Below are positions 43,811 through 51,156 of a DNA stretch of 51,156 nt, in pieces. This DNA is from an uncultured Erysipelotrichaceae bacterium (GTDB taxonomy: Bacteria > Bacillota_I > Bacilli_A > RF39 > UBA660), in assembly GCA_902795215.1 (NCBI GenBank), contig CADBKG010000006.1, positions 1 through 51,156 of the forward strand, given 5' to 3'. Position 1 is the first letter of the stretch, and each line of letters opens with the position of its first letter. The notes beneath the pieces are model-generated. The model was not told where the DNA came from. It was given only the letters and a program-made list of their open reading frames with translations, and did no database searches. The position numbers and the translations under genes are program-made.

Positions 43811-46800
43811 ATGAATAATAACGATTTAACTTTTTTTACAAATGAACCAGAAAGGAATCTTTACGATAGATTTAATAAAATATTAAAACGAGATACAGAA
43901 TTTTTTGATGTATTAGTTGGCTATTTTAGAGCTAGCGGTTTTTACTTACTTCAAGATGCCTTAGATAATGTTAGTAAAACAAGAATTCTTATTGGAATTA
44001 ATACTGACAAAGAAATTATTGAGATGTATAAAGAATCTCAAATGCAAATTGAAGAAATAAGTAATAATGCTTATAACACTAAAAAGAGATATATTGAAAA
44101 GTTAAAAAAAGAATTTGAAGACTCTGATGACAACGAAGAAGTGGATACTGGAGTTAAAAAGTTTGTTGAAATGCTAAAAAGTGGAAAACTTGAAGTAAGA
44201 GTTTATTCTAAACAACCTATTCATGCAAAGTTATATATTATGCGAAATTATGAAGATTGTGCTGATTATGGAAAAGTTATTACTGGTTCATCAAATTTTT
44301 CAGCAAATGGATTACATAATAATCTAGAATTTAATGTTGAGTTAAAAAATGCAGGCGATGTAAAATTTGCTTCTGAAAAGTTTGAAGAGTTATGGAGAGA
44401 TTCTATCGAAGTTAATCAAGAATGTATAGATACTATTGAGAAAGACACATGGATAAAAGAAGATATCACTCCATATGAAATGTATTTGAAATTTTTATAT
44501 GAATATTTCAAAGAACAAATAAATGATGATCAAAATTTTACATTCAATGATGGATATGTTATTGAAGGATTTAAACCATATCAATATCAAAAAGATGCAG
44601 TTATCCAAGCAAAGAGAATTCTTGAACAACATAATGGTGTATTTATATCAGATGTTGTTGGTCTTGGTAAAACGTATATGTGTTCATTACTTGCAGTAGA
44701 ATTAGATAGTTGGAAATTATTCTTAGTTCCACCAGTATTGATTGACTATTGGAAAGATGTTCTTACTTCATTTGGAGTTAGAGGATTTACTGTAATGTCT
44801 ACAGGTGCAATTAAAAAAATATCTGAAGAAAAGTTATATAAAAAGTATAAATATATATTTGTAGATGAAGCTCATAAATTTAGAAATGAAAGAACTGAGA
44901 CTTACGCATATCTACATGAGATTTGTGCTGGTAAAAAAGTAGTACTTATTACTGCAACACCTCAAAATAATTATGTTACAGATATCGCAAGTCAAATGTA
45001 TTTATTTGAATCTAAAACTAATTCTACAATTCCAGGAGTAAAGAAATTAGAACAATTCTTCTTATCTTTAAGAAATGATGTTAAGAGATATTCTAATGAT
45101 AAATCATCAGCAGAATACTTAAGAGCAGTAGAAAAGGCTTCTAATGTAATCAGAGACAAAGTATTAAGACAAGTAATGATTAGAAGAACGAGAACAGAGA
45201 TTCAAAACAACTATGAAAAAGATATGAAAAAACAAGGTTTAGTTTTTCCTAAAGTTAATGATCCAATAAAAGAAACATATGAATTTGATAAAAAAACAGA
45301 AATGGTATTTGAAAGTACACTTGAGTTAATAAAACAAATTACATATGCTCGTTATACTCCTTTAACATATGTTAATGAGTCAGTTTTAACAAATGAAATG
45401 AACTCTTTATTAACCGGTCAAAGAAACATGACTGGATTCATGAAGGGCATTCTTGTAATGAGACTTGAAAGTAGTCAATATGCATTTAAGATGACATTAG
45501 GAAGATTCATTTCATCATTACAATCATTTATTAATATGTATTATGATGGAGAAGTTTGGATAAGTAGAAAATTAAATGTAGATGATTTATTAGCTAGAGA
45601 TGATATTGATACACTATTAGATGCGGTTGATAAAGGTAATGCATTCCACTTCAAATCAGAAGATTTTAGAGATAGTTTTATAGTTGATTTAAAACATGAT
45701 TTAGAAATTTTAACTACCTTACAAGATATGTGGAATAGTTTAGAAAAAGATAATAAATTAGATTACTTTATTGAAAGATTAAAATCAGATAATAGACTTT
45801 CAAAAAAAATAATTATATTTACTGGTTCAACAGAAACTGGAGAATATTTATATAAGAATATAGAAGAAAAATTAGGAAGAAATGTAATTTTCTTCTCAGG
45901 ATCAATGAGCGATTCAATAAAAAATGATATTAGAAATAATTTTGATCCAAATGTTGATAGTGAAGTTCAAGAGGATATATATGATGTATTAGTTACTACT
46001 GATGTCCTTGCTGAAGGCATGAACTTACATAGAAGTAATGTTGTAATTAATTATGATCTTCCATGGAATCCAACAAGAATAATGCAAAGGGTAGGACGTA
46101 TTAATAGAGTTGGTACTAAATTTGATGAATTATTTATTTACAATTTCTTTCCTACAACAAATTCTAATGACATAACACATCAAAGTGAAAATATTATTAG
46201 TAAGATTAAAATGTTCCATGATTTATTGGGCGAAGATTCTAAGTTCTTAACTGATGAAGAAAATGTATCAACTCATGAATTGTTTAGACAAATGACTACT
46301 ATCGATGATGATGGAGATACTGGATTAAATTCTGAATTAAAATATTTATCATATATCAGAAAAGTTAGAGATGAAAATCCAGATTTATTTACAAAGATTA
46401 AAAATCTACCTAAAAAAATAAAAATTGCTCGAGATGGAAACGATTTGGAATTGTTAACCTTCTTTAGAAAAGGATATGTAAAGAAATTCTATATTTCTGA
46501 TGAAACTCAAACACGAGATATTTCTTTTGATGATGCTATACAAATGGTAGAAGCTGATAAAGATGAAAGAACAATTGAAATTAATAATAAATATTACAAA
46601 TTATTAAAAATGAATAAGGATTCATTTAATACCTTCGAAGAAAATGATGGACAAGATGAATTCTCAGAACAAGAAACAAGAAAAGGAACAAACAATGCAA
46701 GAGATATCTCATTAATAATAAAAGAAGTATTAAAACTTCCAGAATTAACTGATGAGGAAGAAGATAGAGCAATTAGATTAATTCAATTATTAGAAGATGG

Positions 46801-46996
46801 TGAGATACCAATATCATATTTAAAAGAAGCTAAAAAGAATTCTAAATTAAATATTAGGAGTACAAGTGATTTATTACCATTTTATAAAAAATTTGCCGAT
46901 AGTATTCCAGAAACATATTTTGATTATGAAGAAAACATAATACGTAATACTGATACTCCAAAAGAAATAGTATTATCAGAATTATTTATAAAGTAG
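43811..46996 (+). CDS. PLD-nuclease domain fused to SNF2-like SF2 helicase (putative defence)
   Basis: 1061 aa. N-terminal phospholipase-D-like domain (about 1-200): [16 protein letters not shown], then H138-A-K140 in IHAKLYIM and [17 protein letters not shown]. The helicase core follows: Q-like [10 protein letters not shown], Walker A VGLGKT (283-288), DEAH at 352-355, TATPQNN, and the second half with [29 protein letters not shown] and [12 protein letters not shown]-terminal helical, acidic domain of about 200 residues follows. This is the layout of helicases in restriction-like defence systems, where the PLD domain can cut DNA. It is 10 bp before the methyltransferase gene. Calling it defence is inference from architecture and partner. 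Confidence 0.88.
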   Translation: MNNNDLTFFTNEPERNLYDRFNKILKRDTEFFDVLVGYFRASGFYLLQDALDNVSKTRILIGINTDKEIIEMYKESQMQIEEISNNAYNTKKRYIEKLKKEFEDSDDNEEVDTGVKKFVEMLKSGKLEVRVYSKQPIHAKLYIMRNYEDCADYGKVITGSSNFSANGLHNNLEFNVELKNAGDVKFASEKFEELWRDSIEVNQECIDTIEKDTWIKEDITPYEMYLKFLYEYFKEQINDDQNFTFNDGYVIEGFKPYQYQKDAVIQAKRILEQHNGVFISDVVGLGKTYMCSLLAVELDSWKLFLVPPVLIDYWKDVLTSFGVRGFTVMSTGAIKKISEEKLYKKYKYIFVDEAHKFRNERTETYAYLHEICAGKKVVLITATPQNNYVTDIASQMYLFESKTNSTIPGVKKLEQFFLSLRNDVKRYSNDKSSAEYLRAVEKASNVIRDKVLRQVMIRRTRTEIQNNYEKDMKKQGLVFPKVNDPIKETYEFDKKTEMVFESTLELIKQITYARYTPLTYVNESVLTNEMNSLLTGQRNMTGFMKGILVMRLESSQYAFKMTLGRFISSLQSFINMYYDGEVWISRKLNVDDLLARDDIDTLLDAVDKGNAFHFKSEDFRDSFIVDLKHDLEILTTLQDMWNSLEKDNKLDYFIERLKSDNRLSKKIIIFTGSTETGEYLYKNIEEKLGRNVIFFSGSMSDSIKNDIRNNFDPNVDSEVQEDIYDVLVTTDVLAEGMNLHRSNVVINYDLPWNPTRIMQRVGRINRVGTKFDELFIYNFFPTTNSNDITHQSENIISKIKMFHDLLGEDSKFLTDEENVSTHELFRQMTTIDDDGDTGLNSELKYLSYIRKVRDENPDLFTKIKNLPKKIKIARDGNDLELLTFFRKGYVKKFYISDETQTRDISFDDAIQMVEADKDERTIEINNKYYKLLKMNKDSFNTFEENDGQDEFSEQETRKGTNNARDISLIIKEVLKLPELTDEEEDRAIRLIQLLEDGEIPISYLKEAKKNSKLNIRSTSDLLPFYKKFADSIPETYFDYEENIIRNTDTPKEIVLSELFIK

Positions 46997-47006
46997 GTGA
47001 ATATGC

Positions 47007-50000
47007 ATGGCTAATAGAAATAGAGAATATATAGATTTTTTAAAGCAAAGATTTGATGAAACTAAGTTTATTGAATTTATAAGTGATTTGTTAAATCTTT
47101 CGTCAGAAGATATTAATGCTTTAATAGCAGAACAAAAACCAGAGCAAAAACAGTTTAGAGATACGATTGAGTATTATAAGTTTGTAGCAAATTATGCATC
47201 TAATTCTGATAAAATTGGAACCTTTATTGTTAAATTAACATCTGAAGGATCTCAAAATGCAAGAACTGCTCAAAGAACTTTTATTTCAACTTTATTAAAT
47301 AAATACAATCTAGATGCTTCAATAGTTGCATTTTATCAAGATAATGAGTCTTCATGGAGATTATCATTTGTAAAAAAAGAATTAAGTTTTACTGATAAAG
47401 GAATTAAAGTTGATTTAACTCCAGCTAAAAGATTTTCTTATTTAGTTGGTGAGAATGAATCAGTTCATACTGCACAAGAATATTTATTTAGTTTATTAAA
47501 TATAGAAGATAGAAAAATAACATTATCTGATATTGAAAAAGTATTTGATGTTGAGAAAGTTACAAAGAAATTCTTTGAAGAATATAAAGAAAAGTATTTA
47601 GAATTAAAAGAATTCTTAGATAAAAATCAAGATTTTATTACTGAATCAAAAAAATGCGATTTTACATCAGAAGAATTTGCAAAAAAATTAATGGGACAAA
47701 TTGTTTTCTTATACTTCCTTCAAAAAAAAGGATGGTTAGGTGTCCAAATTGTTCCTGATAAATTAACAGAGCAAGAATATAATGAAATATCAAATAAAAT
47801 AGATAGTGTATGCAATAATCTTTTAGAAAAATATTATTTTAAAGATGGTAGTGAATATATAATTAACAAACAATCATTAAAAAGTGAATCTATCAAAGAT
47901 AATATTAATAATTTTGTATCAATTTTTAAGGAAACTAAATATGATAAGGCTTGGGGAACTGGTGATAAACAATTTGTAAGAAACATGTTTAGGAAATCAA
48001 GATTAGATCATAAGGATAATTTCTTTGATGAATATTTAGAGCCATTTTTCTATAGTGGATTAAATGAAAAGAGGGAAAATCAATATTTCGTATTATTTAA
48101 TTGTAAGATTCCATTTTTAAATGGAGGTTTATTTGAACCATTAAATAATTACAGATGGTCATCTGCTGAATTTAATATTCCTGATGAAATGTTTTCAAAT
48201 GACAAAAAGGATGGAATATTAGATATATTTGATTTATATAATTTTACAATTGATGAGGAGGAACCTTTAGAAAAGGATATTGCAGTTGATCCAGAAATGC
48301 TTGGAAAAATATTTGAAAACTTATTAGATGTCAAAGATAGAAAATCTTCAGGTTCTTTCTATACGCCAAGAGAGATAGTTCATTATATGTGTCAAGAAGC
48401 CTTAGCAAATTATATAGTTAATAAATTAGATATTCCATATAATGATATCATTACATTTATTAAATTTGGTGATGTAATTACGCAAACTGATTGGACTAAT
48501 ATTTATAATAATAGCAATGTTCATCTTTTACCAGATTCTATTTGGGGAAAAATTATAGAAATAGATCAAGTGTTGTTAGATTTAAAAGTTGCAGATCCAG
48601 CAGTAGGTTCAGGTGCTTTTCCTTTAGGAATGTTAAATGAAATTGTTAAGTTGAGAGATAACATTTCAAGTTATATTTTAATACAAGAAGATAGTAATAT
48701 TATTGTCAGAGATAACATTCCCGGAGAATTATTAGTTAGAGATATCTACTCTATGAAATTACAAACAATAGAGAATTCTATTTATGCAGTAGATTTAGAA
48801 CCTAGTGCTGTCGATATTGCAAAGCTTAGATTATGGTTATCATTAATTGTTGATTATCCTAACAATAGCGAGCCGAAGCCATTACCAAATTTAGATTGTA
48901 AGATTTTACAAGGGAATAGTTTAGTTGATAAATTAGATGGAATTTCATTATTTGATGAAACTTTATTTAATAGAGCAATTAATAAAAAGAAATCAAATCA
49001 TCAACAACAAAGTTTATTTGGATTTACTGATACTGTAAGCATTCAACAACAAATAGTTTTTGATGGTGAAGAGAATCCTAATTACTTAATAGATGCAATG
49101 TTAGAATTACAAAAAAAGTTTTTTTCAGCATCAAATAGTAAAGAGAAAATAATACTCAAAGAAAAAATTAATAATATTCAATATGAAATGATAAAAGAAT
49201 CGTTAAAAAATAATCCTTCTAAATTGAGTAAGTTTGATATTGAATATAAAAAGAGAAAAAAAGGTTGGATGATTTGGAATTTAGAGTTCTATGATGTTTT
49301 TAAAAATCATTCGGGTTTTGATATCGTTATTGGAAATCCACCATATGTTGGAGAAGATGGTAATAAGGATATTTTTGAACCAATAAAAAAATCATCTTTG
49401 GGTGAAAAGTTTTATATGGGTAAAATGGACTTGTTATACTTTTTCTTTCATTTAGCTTTAAACCTAACTAATAAAAAAGGCGTTATTGCAATGATTACAA
49501 CTAATTACTATATAACAGCAGATGGAGCTTTAAAGTTAAGAAATGATTTAAAAGATAGAGCTTATATTAAGAATATTATAAACTTTAATGAATATAAAGT
49601 TTTTGAATCTGCTAAAGGGCAACATAACATGATTACTATATTAACTAAAGATAGAATTAATAAAAATAATAAATGTAAAGTAGTTTCCTTCGAAAACAAA
49701 GGTTCATTATTTGGTGAAGGAACTAAAATTGATTTATATGATATTAATCATAAAGATGCTGTCGTTTCAATAATTAATAATGAAGATTTATATTTTGGAA
49801 AGTATAATTATCTAGATATCAGAAAAAATTATACTAAGAATTCTGATGAATATAGAACTATTAATTATTTAAAAAAATGTAATACAAAATTATGTGATAT
49901 TGCAAATGTTAATCAAGGTGTTGTACCTGGTGCAATTAAAACTACAAAAGCAAATATAGAAGTATTAAAAGATTCATCTATAGAAATTAATGATGGAATT

Positions 50001-50672
50001 TATGTTTTGGATATGGAAAATATAAGGGACAAATCATTTTATTTGTCATTAAATAATAATGAATTAAAAATGCTTAGACCATATTTTAAAAATTCAGATA
50101 TTGGTTTATATAGTTATAATAAAAAAGCTAGTAAATGGCTTATATATGCTGATTCAAGGCCGATATCTCCAATTGAAATGCCAAACATTTACAATCATTT
50201 TCAAAAATTTAAACCTATACTAGAAGAGAGACTAAAGAGATATAATGAATCATACTTATGGACATCATTGCATCGACCAAGGGTTGAAAGAATTTTTAAA
50301 ACTGAAAAAATACTTATTCCATACAGAGCAAAAAGCAACAATTTTGCATATTGCATTGATGATTGGTTTTTTAGTACAGATTGCTATTGCGTTACAAGCA
50401 AGGGAATTGAAAATTTAAAATATATTCTTGCACTAATGAATTCAAAACCATATTTTATTTGGTATAAGAATATGGGAAAAGTTAAAGGTGATGTGATGGA
50501 GTTTATGCCTACAATGTTGAATGAAACACCTATCATCAATATGGATGATGTTGATAAGACTAAATTAATTAATTTAGCAAGTAAATTGTCTAGTATGAAT
50601 GTAGTTGATAAAAATACTCCGGAATTAAAAGAAATTGATGAAATTATTATGAGTTACATTAATAAAGCGTGA
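47007..50672 (+). CDS. Eco57I-like N6-adenine DNA methyltransferase, 1221 aa (putative defence)
   Basis: N-terminal helical region (about 1-430) leads to SSGSFYTPREIVHYMCQEAL. The SAM-binding motif I is DPAVGSGAF (530-538), a further acidic YAVDLEPSAVDIAKLRLWLS lies near 600, and the catalytic N-P-P-Y is at 777-780. The remaining 440 residues hold a target-recognition-like part (PYFKNSDIGLYSYNKKASKW then a RPRVERIF region). The layout is that of large methylases of type IIG, BREX-like or DISARM-like systems. I see no clear PD-(D/E)XK site in the N-terminus, so cleavage, if any, may come from the helicase partner. Start ATG follows TAGGTGA, 10 bp after the helicase stop. Confidence 0.9.
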   Translation: MANRNREYIDFLKQRFDETKFIEFISDLLNLSSEDINALIAEQKPEQKQFRDTIEYYKFVANYASNSDKIGTFIVKLTSEGSQNARTAQRTFISTLLNKYNLDASIVAFYQDNESSWRLSFVKKELSFTDKGIKVDLTPAKRFSYLVGENESVHTAQEYLFSLLNIEDRKITLSDIEKVFDVEKVTKKFFEEYKEKYLELKEFLDKNQDFITESKKCDFTSEEFAKKLMGQIVFLYFLQKKGWLGVQIVPDKLTEQEYNEISNKIDSVCNNLLEKYYFKDGSEYIINKQSLKSESIKDNINNFVSIFKETKYDKAWGTGDKQFVRNMFRKSRLDHKDNFFDEYLEPFFYSGLNEKRENQYFVLFNCKIPFLNGGLFEPLNNYRWSSAEFNIPDEMFSNDKKDGILDIFDLYNFTIDEEEPLEKDIAVDPEMLGKIFENLLDVKDRKSSGSFYTPREIVHYMCQEALANYIVNKLDIPYNDIITFIKFGDVITQTDWTNIYNNSNVHLLPDSIWGKIIEIDQVLLDLKVADPAVGSGAFPLGMLNEIVKLRDNISSYILIQEDSNIIVRDNIPGELLVRDIYSMKLQTIENSIYAVDLEPSAVDIAKLRLWLSLIVDYPNNSEPKPLPNLDCKILQGNSLVDKLDGISLFDETLFNRAINKKKSNHQQQSLFGFTDTVSIQQQIVFDGEENPNYLIDAMLELQKKFFSASNSKEKIILKEKINNIQYEMIKESLKNNPSKLSKFDIEYKKRKKGWMIWNLEFYDVFKNHSGFDIVIGNPPYVGEDGNKDIFEPIKKSSLGEKFYMGKMDLLYFFFHLALNLTNKKGVIAMITTNYYITADGALKLRNDLKDRAYIKNIINFNEYKVFESAKGQHNMITILTKDRINKNNKCKVVSFENKGSLFGEGTKIDLYDINHKDAVVSIINNEDLYFGKYNYLDIRKNYTKNSDEYRTINYLKKCNTKLCDIANVNQGVVPGAIKTTKANIEVLKDSSIEINDGIYVLDMENIRDKSFYLSLNNNELKMLRPYFKNSDIGLYSYNKKASKWLIYADSRPISPIEMPNIYNHFQKFKPILEERLKRYNESYLWTSLHRPRVERIFKTEKILIPYRAKSNNFAYCIDDWFFSTDCYCVTSKGIENLKYILALMNSKPYFIWYKNMGKVKGDVMEFMPTMLNETPIINMDDVDKTKLINLASKLSSMNVVDKNTPELKEIDEIIMSYINKA

Positions 50673-50688
50673 AATCAAGTATGCGATG

Positions 50689-50712
50689 AAAGAAGTAGAA
50701 ATGCTTCTTTTT
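50689..50712 (+). terminator. Intrinsic terminator of the defence cassette
   Basis: AAAGAAG, loop TAGAAATG, CTTCTTT and a T-rich tail, 17 bp after the methyltransferase stop. Confidence 0.75.
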
Positions 50713-50780
50713 CTTATGCTTAAAATCACATAGTAAACAAATTCTTATAAAAATGATAAGTTTTAGTAGAGGTGATGAAA

Positions 50781-51156
50781 ATGAAAAGGAAAGTAGCAAT
50801 ATATGGCTGAATATGTTTTTAGAAATCTTACTCAAAATCCTGATAATAGAAAACAATTATTTGAACGATTAATGAAAGGAGTTGATATAGATGCACATCC
50901 GGAAATAAAAATACAAGAAAGGATTAATAAATTAAAACAATTAATAGAAAAAGAAACAGAAAAGTTTGATAGATTAATTGATACATATTAAGATAAAACT
51001 ATAGATCTAAATATGTATGATATGTTTCAAAAGAAGCTATCAAGTAGAATAGAGAAATATAAAATAGAAATAATAGAATTAGAAAAGAAATGTGAATCAA
51101 TTGAACCATTAGAAGTTAGAATTGAGAATGCAAAAAAGAGTATTAGAAGATTACTT
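50781..51156 (+). pseudogene. Remnant of a large serine recombinase (internal deletion and stop; truncated by window edge)
   Basis: A proper start, AGAGGTGATGAAA then ATG 50781, opens MKRKVAIYG and a TGA. KRKVAIY is the usual first strand of resolvase/recombinase proteins (KVAIYARVS). Only a few bases on, another frame from 50803 gives a charged recombinase-like C-terminal coil: NRKQLFERLMKG, KIQERINKLKQLIEKETEKF, DRLIDTY, then an in-frame TAA at 50989 and IDLNMYDMFQKKLSSRIEKY continuing to the edge. The pattern RLIDLY(L)DG(K)IDxxxF with coil is typical of large serine recombinases. So the central catalytic and DNA-binding parts (more than 250 residues) are deleted. It probably was the integrase of a mobile element. 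Confidence 0.68.

Noticed and set aside
43811..50672. Assignment to DISARM or BREX
   Set aside because: DrmA/DrmB (DUF1998), BrxL, PglZ and similar partners are absent; only two genes lie between promoter and terminator.
43438..50780. Direct-repeat attachment sites flanking the defence cassette
   Set aside because: No shared repeat longer than chance was found between 43438-43560 and 50673-50780; the true element edge may lie outside the window.
1..51156. Mycoplasma-type code (TGA as tryptophan)
   Set aside because: TGA ends several conserved genes at their expected ends (nfo, tyrS, comN) and tryptophan is written TGG.
1..51156. CRISPR arrays, tRNA or rRNA genes and complete insertion sequences
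   Set aside because: No regularly spaced repeats, no cloverleaf with CCA-ready ends and no transposase with terminal repeats was seen on reading both strands.

Overview
The window is very AT-rich DNA from a low-GC Gram-positive bacterium in the Bacillota/Bacilli-Mollicutes sphere, most likely an uncultured or gut-associated anaerobe. The evidence is RNase Y, a T-box in front of tyrS, a comN-rel pair, class B sortase, SpoVB/MOP-type flippase and pyruvate phosphate dikinase, together with AGGAGG or GGTGAT ribosome binding sites. The standard genetic code is used: TGA closes nfo, comN and tyrS, so this is not a Mycoplasma-code genome. No species can be named from the sequence alone.

Layout. 1-880 is a frameshifted YhcG/DUF1016 nuclease gene cut by the window edge. 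0.9-11.8 kb holds rny, an orphan type IV prepilin-like gene behind a perfect consensus promoter, nfo, a lipid-linked sugar flippase, a family of membrane-anchored small paralogues, a surface protein with a sortase-like tail, comN, and a long RelA/SpoT homologue whose hydrolase site is destroyed. 11.8-15.6 kb is T-box-tyrS-miaA, a GT4 glycosyltransferase and a small partner. 15.65-16.16 kb is a roughly 505-nt structured RNA with its own promoter and terminator, followed by a small membrane protein with DxxxD and GxxxG motifs. I read this pair as OLE RNA plus OapA, coupled to a membrane HEXXH protein.

17.4-28.8 kb carries uppP, sortase B, an isolated RnfC-RnfD-like pair, a TetR regulator, signal peptidase I, dtd, an HD protein and several unknowns. 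28.8-36.6 kb is a transport block: a three-gene COG4586/4587/3694-type ABC exporter behind a leader hairpin-terminator, two YibE/F proteins, a YcgR/YcgQ-type permease pair and a DUF4173 protein. 36.7-43.4 kb holds a P2-type cation ATPase, small enzymes and ppdK. 43.5-50.7 kb is a two-gene putative defence cassette (PLD-SNF2 helicase plus a 1221-aa Eco57I-like adenine methyltransferase), followed by the remains of a large serine recombinase that runs off the right edge.

How the parts fit. Most of the window is a housekeeping chromosome: RNA decay and tRNA charging, modification and proofreading, stringent signalling, wall-lipid cycling and transport. Decayed or mobile-looking genes lie at both edges. 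The points most worth following are the OLE-OapA-HEXXH unit, the two-subunit Rnf relative without its usual partners, the hydrolase-dead long Rel, the defence cassette beside a dead recombinase, and a recurring promoter design that predicts mRNA leaders of only about 10 nt.
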